A DNA stretch of 64,000 bases from Verrucomicrobiales bacterium. GTDB lineage: Bacteria; Verrucomicrobiota; Verrucomicrobiia; Verrucomicrobiales; DEV007. Of this stretch, positions 47,055 through 56,537 are shown in pieces (the stretch's first letter is position 1; the number at the start of each line of letters is the position of its first letter). A program made the position numbers and the translations under genes. The notes under the pieces were generated by a model, which was not told where the DNA came from, did no database searches, and saw only the letters and a program-made list of their open reading frames with translations. The stretch is from assembly GCA_029213005.1 (NCBI GenBank), contig JARGPI010000004.1, forward strand, positions 1 to 64,000, read 5' to 3'.

Positions 47055-50000
47055 TCATTTGGCTCGAAAGGCTTCACTCTGTGTGAGGGCGTGGATAAAT
47101 TCACTGACGTTGTAGTGCTTTGCTTTCGCTGCGGTTAAGATTTTATTCGCTAGGTCTTCGTCGGTGAAGCCGAAGGGGCGACCGAGGGCGTATTCGATGA
47201 GGTGTTCGGTGAATCCCCGGGCAAAATCGTCCTCACGCTGGGCGATGATTTCACGTAGTTCCCGGTAATTGGCGAATGAGGGACCGTTGTGGAGGGTGCC
47301 GGAGGAGTCGATGGGCCACTTCTTCCTTTTACTATGGATTTCCTCTGTCCGCCACTTACCGGCGGCATCGAAGTTTTCGAGCCCGAAACCGATGGGATCA
47401 ATCTTGCGGTGGCAACTGGCGCACTGAGCTTCCTCCATGTGGGCGGCGAGCTTTTCGCGGGTGGTTAGCGGTTTGTCCGCGAGACGCGAAAGTTGCGGAA
47501 CATTCGCCGGTGCGGGTGGCGGAGGATCGTTGAGAAGATGACGCAGCACCCAGGCACCGCGCTCGACGGGGCTGCTCTCGATTCCATCGCTGCCCATCGC
47601 GTGGATGGCAGCCATGCCGAGGAGGCCTCCCCGGGGAGAGTCCGCGGGAAGGATTACTTTGCGGAATGCATCCCCGGTGACGCCTTCGATTCCATAGTAG
47701 GAGCCGAGCAATCCGTTGATAAAGATATAGTCGCTTTTCAGAAGTTTACCGAGTCGACCCGATTCCTGATCACGCAGCAAATGAGCAAAGGAATGGTAGA
47801 CCTCCTGCCTCGTGGCACCACGGGTACTTTCATCAAATTCCCGGTGTCGGGTGACGTCGAACTGGAAGAAATCGAGGCGCTCCATATTCAGCCACTGATG
47901 CACAAATCCGGAGACAAATTCATCCGACCTTGAATCGCCAATCAGTCGGTCGACTTGTTGTCGAAGGGTCTCCGGTTTGTGAAGTTGGTTGGTTGCAGCG
48001 AGTTTCTGCAATGCTTCATCGGGCGGGGCGCTCCAAAGGAAGTAAGCGAGACGCACCGCGAGTTCGCGATCGGTCAGATGGCGCTTTTCTTTATCCATCC
48101 CCGGTTCATTGAGATAAAGAAACCCGGGGGCGGCGAGGATGGCACTCAGCGGAGTCCGGATCGCGATATCGAACTGGTCTCCAGCCGCCCGTCGCGCTTC
48201 GAAAATAGTCACTAAACGGTCGATAAAGTCCGATCCCGGCTCGACTTCTCTGAAGGCGAGGCGGGCAAATTGCTGCAGGATTTTTCCCGCACGGGTTGAT
48301 TCGGCGAGTCCTCCCTCCCCGCTCACCCACCACTGTGAGAAAAGGGTCTGATCGATTTCGGCACCAAACGGACCCTCCCATTCCACCCAGTCGATCCAGA
48401 GTGCCGGAACCGGCCCAACGCCGGTCTCTTCCCGGGCGGCATTAAAGCGTTCATTATCGGCTTTGGGATCGCGCTTCTCCCTGAGAGCAAATTTCCGGGG
48501 GCCGTCTTTTGTCAAAGTTACCGGGACCTCGAAAACTTGAGGCTCGTCGCTCGTCCCGGTGACTTGAAAGGTGTGGAGATGGTTGAATTGTTTCTCTTCC
48601 GGAACGACGCCAAAATCGACAAAATGTCTATCAACCGGTGTGTCTTTGACGACACCGATGCGAAAGCGAATCTTGTAGTCTCCGGGTGGCAGGGACTCGA
48701 CGGGATGTTTGGTTTTGTGCCAGCCCGACGGCTGCTCGGGAGGCAGAGCAATATACTCCTCTTTATTAAGATTCGAGATGGTGAGAAACGAACCTGTTTG
48801 GGTCAAGGGGTCCTCCAGATAACGACGAAAGGTAGGTCCCTGCCTCTCGAAAGCGCGAATCCGAAACTTTGCTTCCGGCTCGTCGACAATGCCTTTCTGT
48901 GGCTTCCCGGTTTCGAGAAATGCCAGCGCCCTTTCATGACCTCCTTTGAAGTATCCGTTATAGGTGCCGCCGACTTTGGCGTTGGCATGCAACTCGACTT
49001 CACGACGCTGTTTCCACCGTTCCGGTGTCGAATCGTGTGGTCCGCCCAGCTCTATCCAGTCAATCCAGATCGCTGGAGGAAATCCGTAACCATTTTTTTG
49101 CTTCTGTGTATCGAAGGTTTTCCAAAGGGCTTTTAAATTTCCATTGTTCGGCTGCTTTTCCTGAACCGCAAATTCCCGTGGCGTGTCGATACCAATCTCG
49201 ATTGGTATTTCGATGATCTCCGGTTTATCGATAGAACCGCTCACCTGGCGACTGGCAATCGGTTGGCCTACCAGCCCCCTTTCCCGGGGAACCTGCCGCT
49301 GCGGATAACCGATATCAATAAATCGTCTTGCTGCCGGAGCATCGTCCGCTACACCCGCACTGATCCGGAGGGTATAGTTTCCGGGCGCCAAATCCTCAGC
49401 CGTTACCACGACGCGACCAACGCCGTGGGCGAGTTTTAACCAGGTTCCCCGGTCGCGCCCCGGCAACGTAGCATAGTGCTTATGATAAGCCAGTTTGGCA
49501 CGATCCTGTGCCGGGCCATTACTGAAGGCTTTGGCTGAATCGATAAACCCGAAATCTTTGGCATTGGGCGCGCCTTTAAGTTTATCGGCAAATCGGTAAA
49601 AGTGAATGGGATGCTTAACCAGCTTCTGCTGGGTTTTCGCGATCTCAGCGATGATTGCCCGGTTCTCCGGAGTGTCTTTTATTTTATCGACTTCTGCCTT
49701 CCATTTGGTGTATCGCGCCTGCGCATCAATGATCGCTTCGATATCCTTTTCATTGGCAGGATTGATCGTTTTCTCCGGCTCGACCCGCCAGGTTTTGGCT
49801 TCAGTTAATGACCTATCACTAATCGGTCCCTCGAACTCGATCCAATCGACCCAGAGTGCAGGCGGTGTGCCGTGTCCATTTTGGTTTCTATCTTTGTAGT
49901 GTTTTTTAACGCGGGCCCCATAGTCCTTTGGCATGCGTTCCTGAATACCAAACTCTTTGGGAGTGTCGATAGAGATTTCGACGATCGTCTCAATGACCTG

Positions 50001-51155
50001 AGGATTCTCGATGGCCCCCGTCACCTGATGACTACTGAGAGGAGGATTGGCGAAACCCGAAGGAACCTGATTGACGCGTTGAGGGTGTCCCACCTCGATA
50101 AAGTGTCGTTCCGAAGGTGAGCCTTCAACGGTGCCTGCCCGGAAACGTAACCGGTATTTACCCGGAGGAAGAGCGTCCTCTGGCGGGCTGATATCGAGAC
50201 GGACAACGCCTTCGACCGGCCTCAAATACGTGCCGTTATCATTGTGAGGGAGTGCAGCGTAGTGTTTTAAGCTTTCATAGCTCTTGCCGTAACTCAATTG
50301 ATAGAAATTCATCGCCGAATCGGGATCGCCGCCAAAATGCTCTAGTTGCGGGACACCCTTGAGGCGTTTGGCTATTCTATAGATTCGATAGGGGTGTTTA
50401 TCGATATCGGAGTACTCCTTACGAAGCTGTTCCAAGATCCCCTTGTTTTTGGGGGCTTTCACCGCCTGACCGACTGCTGCCATCCAGGGCTTCAGTAGCT
50501 TCATCTTTTCCTCCATCTGCTTGATGGTTTTCAGGTTCTTGACATTGACGGTCTCTTCTGGTTCGACGCGGAACTTTCTGCCGGGTTGTAGCTGAGAGAC
50601 TCGATGCGCAAACATTTCGTCTATAGCACTGCGCCCAAGTTTCAGGTATTGCTCGAACTGATCGCTGGAGATGAACTGCGAGGCACCTTCGGTATCGAAT
50701 GTGCCGCCGCCCCCATCGGCAGGTAGAGAATTAACATCGACGGTGATGCCGGTGAGATATTCAATGGTATTTTGGTATTCGCGGCGATTCAGTCGACGCA
50801 TCGTGATTTTCCCTCCGGAATCGGAGAGCGATTTGCGGGCGGCCACCATGGTGTTGGCAAGCGCATCGAGGAAGTCGGCTTTTTCCGCGTTCTCCGGTTG
50901 AGGCTTGTCCTCCGGCGGCATTTCTTTTGAGTTGATGCTGTTGAGCACCTTTTGCCATCGTTCAGCCGTTTCTATAGTAGAGATATCGAAGGGGATGTCC
51001 TCGAGATTGACCTTGCCCTTTTCGGTAGCGGCATCGTGGCAGTCGAGACAGTATTTTTCGAGGAAAGGGAAGTGTTTTTCCGGGAGGGCCGGGTTGGTTT
51101 CGGCTGCGGCAAAGGTGCTAGCTAAAAGCACCACTGAGAGGCAAATCGTTTTCAT
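47055..51155 (-). CDS. Giant secreted DUF1592-type cytochrome with three tandem internal modules
   Basis: The frame is open to 51194, but the ATG at 51155 starts a signal peptide ([20 protein letters not shown]), giving 1366 residues. It has a heme motif CLDCH at 36-40, [10 protein letters not shown], and DUF1587 ([20 protein letters not shown]). It then departs from the family with three successive beta-rich modules of about 220-250 residues, each ending with the same phrase ([39 protein letters not shown]). DUF1592 follows ([20 protein letters not shown]), then DUF1588 with [20 protein letters not shown] near 1244, and DUF1585 ([20 protein letters not shown]). The modules probably enlarge a carbohydrate-binding-like region. 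It lies 49 bases behind DUF1552 in a sigma-led operon. Confidence 0.9.
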   Translation of the reverse strand: MKTICLSVVLLASTFAAAETNPALPEKHFPFLEKYCLDCHDAATEKGKVNLEDIPFDISTIETAERWQKVLNSINSKEMPPEDKPQPENAEKADFLDALANTMVAARKSLSDSGGKITMRRLNRREYQNTIEYLTGITVDVNSLPADGGGGTFDTEGASQFISSDQFEQYLKLGRSAIDEMFAHRVSQLQPGRKFRVEPEETVNVKNLKTIKQMEEKMKLLKPWMAAVGQAVKAPKNKGILEQLRKEYSDIDKHPYRIYRIAKRLKGVPQLEHFGGDPDSAMNFYQLSYGKSYESLKHYAALPHNDNGTYLRPVEGVVRLDISPPEDALPPGKYRLRFRAGTVEGSPSERHFIEVGHPQRVNQVPSGFANPPLSSHQVTGAIENPQVIETIVEISIDTPKEFGIQERMPKDYGARVKKHYKDRNQNGHGTPPALWVDWIEFEGPISDRSLTEAKTWRVEPEKTINPANEKDIEAIIDAQARYTKWKAEVDKIKDTPENRAIIAEIAKTQQKLVKHPIHFYRFADKLKGAPNAKDFGFIDSAKAFSNGPAQDRAKLAYHKHYATLPGRDRGTWLKLAHGVGRVVVTAEDLAPGNYTLRISAGVADDAPAARRFIDIGYPQRQVPRERGLVGQPIASRQVSGSIDKPEIIEIPIEIGIDTPREFAVQEKQPNNGNLKALWKTFDTQKQKNGYGFPPAIWIDWIELGGPHDSTPERWKQRREVELHANAKVGGTYNGYFKGGHERALAFLETGKPQKGIVDEPEAKFRIRAFERQGPTFRRYLEDPLTQTGSFLTISNLNKEEYIALPPEQPSGWHKTKHPVESLPPGDYKIRFRIGVVKDTPVDRHFVDFGVVPEEKQFNHLHTFQVTGTSDEPQVFEVPVTLTKDGPRKFALREKRDPKADNERFNAAREETGVGPVPALWIDWVEWEGPFGAEIDQTLFSQWWVSGEGGLAESTRAGKILQQFARLAFREVEPGSDFIDRLVTIFEARRAAGDQFDIAIRTPLSAILAAPGFLYLNEPGMDKEKRHLTDRELAVRLAYFLWSAPPDEALQKLAATNQLHKPETLRQQVDRLIGDSRSDEFVSGFVHQWLNMERLDFFQFDVTRHREFDESTRGATRQEVYHSFAHLLRDQESGRLGKLLKSDYIFINGLLGSYYGIEGVTGDAFRKVILPADSPRGGLLGMAAIHAMGSDGIESSPVERGAWVLRHLLNDPPPPAPANVPQLSRLADKPLTTREKLAAHMEEAQCASCHRKIDPIGFGLENFDAAGKWRTEEIHSKRKKWPIDSSGTLHNGPSFANYRELREIIAQREDDFARGFTEHLIEYALGRPFGFTDEDLANKILTAAKAKHYNVSEFIHALTQSEAFRAK

Positions 51156-51204
51156 CAGTCGGATTGGACTGATCGGTTGAATCTGACCGATCAATTATTT
51201 TTTG

Positions 51205-52494
51205 TTACCCCTGCAATTCCTTCACAACTCCGGAACTGTCGCCATGCCTTTCCACCCCAATACCCATTCCCTGCAGCATGGTCAGCCAGACATTACATAG
51301 CGGGGTGTCTTTCGGCAGTACGATATGCTCTCCCATTTTCAGATTCGCTCCACCACCGGAAAGAACGGTCGGGCAGTTGTCGAGGTAGTGTATGCTGCTG
51401 ATGTTCGAACCGAAGGCCAGTGCGGTGTGATCGAAAAGACTTGATCCGTCGGCTTCCTTTGTCGCTTTGAGCTTATCGATCAATCCTGCCAGCATCTGGC
51501 TGTGCGCCTTATCTCTCGCCTGAGAGGCTTCCATGCGCTCGCCGGGGGCGTAGTGACTCACATTGTGGGCACTCACGCCGAGGTCGAGACTCTGTAGCAA
51601 TGACTGCCCGGGCATACGGTAGGTCATCGACCGGGTACTATCGGTCTGGAGAGCGGCGACGATCAGGTTGTACATCATCTCGATCTCGTGTTTCCCTTTC
51701 AACCCGGGTTCGGGTTCGCCAATGGGCGGTTCAGCCTTAGGGACATCGAGCCAATCTTCATCTTTTCCGAGACGGGTTTCGATGTCCCGGATGCCCTGAA
51801 AATACTCATCGAGTTTATCGGTATCGGTTTTGGACAGTCCCCGCTGGACGCGTTTGGCGTCGGTGAGAACCGCATCAAGAACACTGCGATTTTCAGCAAT
51901 AGCTGCCTGTCGTTGCTCGAGCGGCATATCCTCGGCAGAGAAAAGTTTGTGAAACACTTTTACCGGATCATTGAAACCCGCGACCGGCTTCCCCCTTTGA
52001 TCCCATGCCAGCGAAAGCCCGGGCCCATGACCCTGAATATCAGAGCTGGCGAGAGGCACCGATGAAAAGCGCGTGTCCTGCCCAAGATGCTTAGCCACGA
52101 CCTGGTCGACAGAAATACTGTTGGCCATACTTTGGCCGGGAACGGAATAGCGGTTCGCACCGGTTAACCAAAAGGTACTGCCCCAGTGCGCCTCGTTGGA
52201 AAATTGATTGGCGCAACCCTGCACGACGGTAAAATCCGACTTATGGCGCGCCAACGGAGACAACCCTTCTGTCAGCTTATAGTCGGCTCCTGTGTCGGCC
52301 AAATCCGGAAACCAGGTTTCCTTGGTTAGTCCAAAGCCTATGCCAAGGAAAACCGCTCGCTTTGCGGGCGCAACGGGCGCGGTCGCTGCGGCGGACGCAA
52401 AGCGACGAAAGCCAATCGATTCAAGAGATGGCAGCGCAATCAGAGCTCCGGTTCCGCGGAGAAAGTGTCGACGGTTAAATTGGTTCTTTTTCAT
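51205..52494 (-). CDS. DUF1552 family exported protein
   Basis: The 429-residue protein has a classic twin-arginine signal (NRRHFLRGTGALIALPSLES) and the DUF1552 pattern: RAVFLGIGFGLTKETWFPDL, FTVVQGCANQFSNEAHWGST, SISVDQVVAKHLGQDTRFSS, FDHTALAFGSNISSIHYLDN. It shares length and order with the 39449 protein. It lies downstream of the anti-sigma-like gene and upstream of the giant DUF1592 gene on the same strand, so this cassette runs sigma, anti-sigma-like, DUF1552, DUF1592. Confidence 0.88.
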   Translation of the reverse strand: MKKNQFNRRHFLRGTGALIALPSLESIGFRRFASAAATAPVAPAKRAVFLGIGFGLTKETWFPDLADTGADYKLTEGLSPLARHKSDFTVVQGCANQFSNEAHWGSTFWLTGANRYSVPGQSMANSISVDQVVAKHLGQDTRFSSVPLASSDIQGHGPGLSLAWDQRGKPVAGFNDPVKVFHKLFSAEDMPLEQRQAAIAENRSVLDAVLTDAKRVQRGLSKTDTDKLDEYFQGIRDIETRLGKDEDWLDVPKAEPPIGEPEPGLKGKHEIEMMYNLIVAALQTDSTRSMTYRMPGQSLLQSLDLGVSAHNVSHYAPGERMEASQARDKAHSQMLAGLIDKLKATKEADGSSLFDHTALAFGSNISSIHYLDNCPTVLSGGGANLKMGEHIVLPKDTPLCNVWLTMLQGMGIGVERHGDSSGVVKELQG

Positions 52495-52590
52495 GAATAA
52501 GTTGGCTTTTTCGCGTAGATATTCCGCGAAAGCGGACGTGTTGCACGATGGTTTTCAAAGATGGCAAATGTGTATTAAGCGTTGATATAA

Positions 52591-53577
52591 CTACTTCTCG
52601 ATCCGGACCGGCAGTTTCGGATGAGTCGCCAGTGTCAATCGCACGTCATCCGCGTAGTAATTCCCCAGCTCCACTGGAGTTTTACGGCTGCCTATCCCAC
52701 CCACATCCAGAGTGATCAATGCGACCGTCGCTTCCGGTTCCAGGATACAGGTGGCAGTGACTTTGACTGATTTCTCGCCTCGCTTAATACGAACATTTTT
52801 TCTACCAATCGCAACGGCATCGCTCAATATATGGGGCCAACCTTCGATTACGGTTCCGGGATCGGTTTCGAATAGATAGATGGAGCAGCCGGATTTCAGC
52901 TTGGGAAACTCCTTATCGATTGCCGAATCCGGCTCGCGGTCAAATTGCACTGATAGCTCGAGAGTGCTCTGAGAGGCGGGCTCGGCGATTTGCCTCTGGA
53001 CACGCAAGTTGGTCAAATCGATAAACTGAAACGCATTACAGGCTGACGCCCCGCCATTAGGATCGCCTTTCACATTGCCTGTTGCCATAAAGCGGAGACG
53101 TCGGTTTCCGTCGGCATCCTCGATGACATTGGCCGGATCACCACTCCATTGGCCGAACGAGGAGGAAAACCCTCTCTCGATGGGCTCCAAAGGCAGGGAA
53201 TCGAAATCACCGTGAGCTACCGGTATTGGGGTAACTATTGATTTGGGTCTGGCATATCCGAAAGCAACAGACATTCCTACCATGCCAAGTATCAGGCCAA
53301 CTGCGACGGCTGCACCGACGGGGAGAAGTGGCAGCCGGTTACGCGCCGGTGCTTTTATGTTTTTCCGATTCGGGTCGAGAATGGATACGATACTGTCATC
53401 CCGCAGATGATTGATTATCGCCTGCTCATCGACCAGTAGCATCGCCATGATTCGACGAGCCTCTGGATCATTGCGTAGCAAACTATTCAGTTCGAGTCGC
53501 GCCTCGGCATCGTCTTCTTCGCGAGCTTTATGTAGTAGAGTGAGCAGTTGTTCGTCCATGGATAAAGGGCCTGTCAT
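52591..53577 (-). CDS. Anti-sigma-factor-like single-pass membrane protein with extracytoplasmic beta domain
   Basis: The frame extends to 53676 into the sigma gene, so I take the ATG at 53577 (328 residues); the next ATG six codons on is also possible. A cytoplasmic helical segment (MDEQLLTLLHKAREEDDAEA; ARRIMAMLLVDEQAIINHL) is followed by a membrane helix at about 83-108 and an extracytoplasmic beta-sandwich-like domain. This matches the layout of verrucomicrobial anti-sigma/FecR-type regulators, although no FecR motif is visible. Its position directly behind the ECF sigma gene supports an anti-sigma role. The outer domain may sense or bind a ligand; this is inferred. Confidence 0.65.
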   Translation of the reverse strand: MTGPLSMDEQLLTLLHKAREEDDAEARLELNSLLRNDPEARRIMAMLLVDEQAIINHLRDDSIVSILDPNRKNIKAPARNRLPLLPVGAAVAVGLILGMVGMSVAFGYARPKSIVTPIPVAHGDFDSLPLEPIERGFSSSFGQWSGDPANVIEDADGNRRLRFMATGNVKGDPNGGASACNAFQFIDLTNLRVQRQIAEPASQSTLELSVQFDREPDSAIDKEFPKLKSGCSIYLFETDPGTVIEGWPHILSDAVAIGRKNVRIKRGEKSVKVTATCILEPEATVALITLDVGGIGSRKTPVELGNYYADDVRLTLATHPKLPVRIEK

Positions 53578-53642
53578 GAGGATATTCCCCGAAAATAGAG
53601 AGCGGTCACATTTTTTTGCAGAAAAGAATCGCCGCACCTTTG

Positions 53643-54164
53643 CTACCTCCCCAACCGCATCTCGCGCTCTATGCACGCGCTCAATTGTTGGCGTAATCGC
53701 AGCAGATTCATTTTTACGGCGCTGAGACTTCGCCCGGTGGTCTCGGCGATTTCGCGGATCGGTTGATCAGCTATATAATGACAATGCAACAGCCCTGCCT
53801 GCTCCGGCTTCAGCTTTTTCATACATTTGGCGAGAGCCTCACGCCGGTCATCAAACGCAGTCGCCGCCGTTTCAGTTTCCTCCGCCATGGCCTGCACCAC
53901 ATCTTCGTCAAACACCAGACGGTCGCGCATTTGATCCCTATAGTGCGAGAGAATCGTGAATCGAGCCACGGTAAACGCCCAGGGAAGAAACTCCGTTGCC
54001 GGGTCCCAATCGGCGGCTTTCTGCCACAATTTCACGCAGGTCGCCTGCAGCACTTCGCGCGCATCCTCGCGGTTGGCGAGATTGGCATGGCAAAATGCCT
54101 CCAGAGCGGGCTGGTTCCCGGTCAGTGCTTCGATAAAGCGGCTTTCGTCGAATTCGTTCGGCAT
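53643..54164 (-). CDS. ECF sigma-70 factor, Rhodopirellula/Verrucomicrobium type
   Basis: The 173-residue protein has a sigma-70 region 2 (REVLQATCVKLWQKAADWDP, FLPWAFTVARFTILSHYRDQ) and region 4 (LKPEQAGLLHCHYIADQPIR; EIAETTGRSLSAVKMNLLRL). The Arg-rich RDRLVFDED phrase between the regions is shared with the second sigma factor at 55992 (RDRLVFSEE), so they are paralogues. It leads the minus-strand cassette of anti-sigma-like protein, DUF1552 and DUF1592, and very likely controls it. Confidence 0.9.
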   Translation of the reverse strand: MPNEFDESRFIEALTGNQPALEAFCHANLANREDAREVLQATCVKLWQKAADWDPATEFLPWAFTVARFTILSHYRDQMRDRLVFDEDVVQAMAEETETAATAFDDRREALAKCMKKLKPEQAGLLHCHYIADQPIREIAETTGRSLSAVKMNLLRLRQQLSACIEREMRLGR

Positions 54165-54399
54165 AAATCAATGCTTGTCGTCGCTAAGGTATTCCCCGGG
54201 GAATGCCCGCGGTCACAACTTTCTACGGTATCCATGCGGCGCGTTCCCGCAAAAGGATCATCAGGCTGAATGCACGTTTGCGACATTTATATTATTGCAA
54301 AATGCAAGAGTTTTGGGCGAAATGGGGTTAAAAGTGGGTGGCACAGGTACTGCACAACGATGAGCTGAGCTGCGCTTTCAGCAGTAAAGACTTATTATT
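54165..54399. promoter_or_regulatory. Divergent intergenic region between the sigma gene and the GlsB-type gene
   Basis: The 235 bases separate a minus-strand sigma operon from the plus-strand glsB-like and GTPase genes. A small palindrome TTGCA-AAA-TGCAA (54295-54307) lies near the middle and might be an operator, but it is too short to trust. No classic promoter boxes can be assigned. Confidence 0.3.
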
Positions 54400-54651
54400 A
54401 TGGGAATATTATCATGGATCGTATTGGGCCTCCTTGCCGGGGCAATCGCAAAGTTAATTATGCCGGGCAAAGATCCCGGGGGCTTCATCATCACCATTCT
54501 TCTCGGAATTCTCGGGGCGGTGGTCGGTGGGTTTATCGGCACCGCGCTCGGATTTGGAGCGGTGTCCAGCTTTAGTCTCGGAAGCCTGGCGATCGCAGTC
54601 GCCGGTGCCCTACTACTGCTGATCCTTTATCGGGTCATCAAACGGAAATAA
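54400..54651 (+). CDS. GlsB/YeaQ/YmgE family stress-response membrane protein
   Basis: The 83-residue protein is almost entirely hydrophobic, with three helices rich in Gly/Ala. The characteristic first part is LSWIVLGLLAGAIAKLIMPG (G-x-x-A-x-x-L-x-P-G), followed by PGGFIITILLGILGAVVGGF. This is the transglycosylase-associated/GlsB family, small inner-membrane proteins linked to general and acid stress in other bacteria; the molecular role is not settled. It lies 24 bases before the IRG-like GTPase gene, suggesting co-transcription. Confidence 0.88.
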   Translation: MGILSWIVLGLLAGAIAKLIMPGKDPGGFIITILLGILGAVVGGFIGTALGFGAVSSFSLGSLAIAVAGALLLLILYRVIKRK

Positions 54652-54675
54652 CATTATTCGCGGCGACACCAGGCC

Positions 54676-55908
54676 ATGAAACCCGACCTTAAAAACTCGC
54701 GAATAATGACCTGGTGGAACCGCCGCAATTCCCCGAAGTCTGACGATAGCCCGGACGAGTCGCCCGACAAAAGTGACGAAGCGGGTAAAAAGGGATTTAT
54801 CACTGACTTCGCCCGCCAGTGCGCCGAGAATCTCGAGGAATTCGAAGAGGTCGAAGTGAAATGCGGTATCACGGGACCTTCCGGCAGCGGCAAATCGTCT
54901 TTAATCAACGCGATTGTAAACGAACGCATCGCTGATGTCGGAGTCACCGAAACCACCAACGAACCGCAGGATGTACGGCACGGAAACGTCATCTTCACCG
55001 ATCTACCCGGGATCGGCACCGCCAAGTGGCCCCGCGAAACTTATATCGAAAGACTGAACCTCGCATCCTACGATGTATTTCTACTGATCACCTCGGGCCG
55101 TTTTACGGAGAACGACCTATTTCTCTATCAAAAGCTGACGGAAATGGGGAAACCCTGTTTGGTCGTCCGCAACAAGTTCGACATCGCAGTCACTAACGCT
55201 GATTTTGACCACGGCCATACCGAAGAGCAGACTCGCGAAATCATTACCCGCAATATACTGGAAAACCTTGCCCCGAGCCGGCCCGAACGCATCTACCTCG
55301 TTTCCGCCCGCTTGCCACACCTTTACGATCTTGATGATCTACTTAGCGATATACAGGAGGCCCTGCCCGGGATAAAGAGTCAGCGTTTCCTCATGGATTC
55401 AGCCGCTTACAGCGCAAAAAAGCTTAGTGAGAAGCGGGAGCTTCTCGAGAAACGACTGATCTGGTTTACCGGAACCGCTGCGGCTAACGGTGCTATCCCG
55501 ATCCCTGGAATCGACGTGTTTGGCGACGTCGCCGTGATGTTAAAATTTGCCGATGAGGTCGCCTCGTCCTACGGCTTGAAAGAAGATCAACTGGGACGTA
55601 AACAACGATTTTTGACTAGCAATACCGGTCAGACTTTGGTGACAAAAGCCGCACAGTTCACCGCGTCCTTCCTCACCAAGCAGGGCATTAAGGTATTGCT
55701 GAAAAAGACCGCAAACAAAACCGTAGCCCGACAGGCCGGAAAGCTGGTTCCTATTCTAGGTCCGGCAGTGGGAGCCGTAATCGGCGGTAGCGGCACTTAT
55801 CTCGTCGGGCGACAGATGATCAGCGAAGGCGAGACGATTGCCCGCGAGATTATGGAGGAAATGTCGAGATCGGCCACGCTCGAAAGTCTGACTGAGAAAA
55901 CAACCTGA
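54676..55908 (+). CDS. IRG-like (immunity-related GTPase) dynamin-type GTPase with C-terminal DUF697-like helices
   Basis: The 410-residue protein has all GTPase motifs: G1 GPSGSGKSS (67-75, so GKS type), G2 Thr in VTETTNEP (about 91-94), G3 DLPG (109-112), G4 NKFD (166-169) and G5 SA (210-211). The stretches FTDLPGIGTAKWPRETYIER, ASYDVFLLITSGRFTENDLF and RIYLVSARLPHLYDLDDLLS follow the order seen in vertebrate p47 IRG proteins. After the G domain come an amphipathic helix (about 243-265) and hydrophobic segments (NGAIPIPGIDVFGDVAVMLK; KLVPILGPAVGAVIGGSGTY) like the DUF697 membrane helices of bacterial GTPases. The charged N-terminus (1-40) is probably disordered. The protein likely binds or remodels membrane in a GTP-dependent way. 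It follows a GlsB-type membrane stress gene. A start at Met11 is possible. Confidence 0.82.
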   Translation: MKPDLKNSRIMTWWNRRNSPKSDDSPDESPDKSDEAGKKGFITDFARQCAENLEEFEEVEVKCGITGPSGSGKSSLINAIVNERIADVGVTETTNEPQDVRHGNVIFTDLPGIGTAKWPRETYIERLNLASYDVFLLITSGRFTENDLFLYQKLTEMGKPCLVVRNKFDIAVTNADFDHGHTEEQTREIITRNILENLAPSRPERIYLVSARLPHLYDLDDLLSDIQEALPGIKSQRFLMDSAAYSAKKLSEKRELLEKRLIWFTGTAAANGAIPIPGIDVFGDVAVMLKFADEVASSYGLKEDQLGRKQRFLTSNTGQTLVTKAAQFTASFLTKQGIKVLLKKTANKTVARQAGKLVPILGPAVGAVIGGSGTYLVGRQMISEGETIAREIMEEMSRSATLESLTEKTT

Positions 55909-55991
55909 GACTTCGCCCGACCATCAGCCTCGGCAGGATCGCTTTTCTTTTCATTTTCGGTTAACCTTTTTCTCCAGAGCACCATTTGGTG

Positions 55992-56537
55992 ATGATCAGA
56001 GAAAAAATGGATGATTCAGACCAGGATTCCGAGTTTGTCGCACTGCTGACCGAGCACCAGAGTGCGCTGCGCCTTTACGTCGGCTCGTTGCTTCCCGGTG
56101 ACCCCTCCGTTGCGGACGTGGCTCAGCTCGCCAATTCGACGATCTGGAAGAAACGGTCGGATTTCACACTCGGGACCAATTTTAAAGCGTGGATCTTCAG
56201 CATCGCCCGCTACGAGGTGCTCAATTACCGGAAGACCCAAGCCCGGGACCGACTCGTTTTCAGCGAGGAATTACTGGACATTATGGCTGAGGAAATGCCG
56301 AAACTATCTGACGATATGGCTTCGCGGCAAACCGCTCTGAAAAGCTGCCTGAGCCATCTCAAGTCATCCGATCGCGACCTGATTATGCATCGCTACTTCG
56401 AAGACACCTCGCTTAAAGAATATGCCGCTCAGGTCAATCGCAGTGTAGGCGGTCTGAAGGTCACCCTGCACCGGATCCGGACCAAATTACAGACTTGTAT
56501 TGAACAAAAAATCACCCTGGAGGAGATCGCACCATGA
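55992..56537 (+). CDS. ECF sigma-70 factor, Rhodopirellula/Verrucomicrobium type
   Basis: TTG and GTG codons directly precede the ATG at 55992, and another ATG lies at 56007; I use 55992 (181 residues). Region 2 is seen in QLANSTIWKKRSDFTLGTNF and AWIFSIARYEVLNYRKTQ, region 4 in LSHLKSSDRDLIMHRYFEDT and YAAQVNRSVGGLKVTLHRIR. Its stop overlaps the next start as ATGA, so it is coupled to the FecR-LamG gene, which probably acts as its anti-sigma factor. It is a paralogue of 53643-54164. Confidence 0.9.
   Translation: MIREKMDDSDQDSEFVALLTEHQSALRLYVGSLLPGDPSVADVAQLANSTIWKKRSDFTLGTNFKAWIFSIARYEVLNYRKTQARDRLVFSEELLDIMAEEMPKLSDDMASRQTALKSCLSHLKSSDRDLIMHRYFEDTSLKEYAAQVNRSVGGLKVTLHRIRTKLQTCIEQKITLEEIAP

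Noticed and set aside
54295..54307. TTGCA-AAA-TGCAA palindrome as an operator between the sigma and GlsB genes
   Set aside because: Five-base arms in an AT-rich spacer are expected by chance; not enough for a feature.
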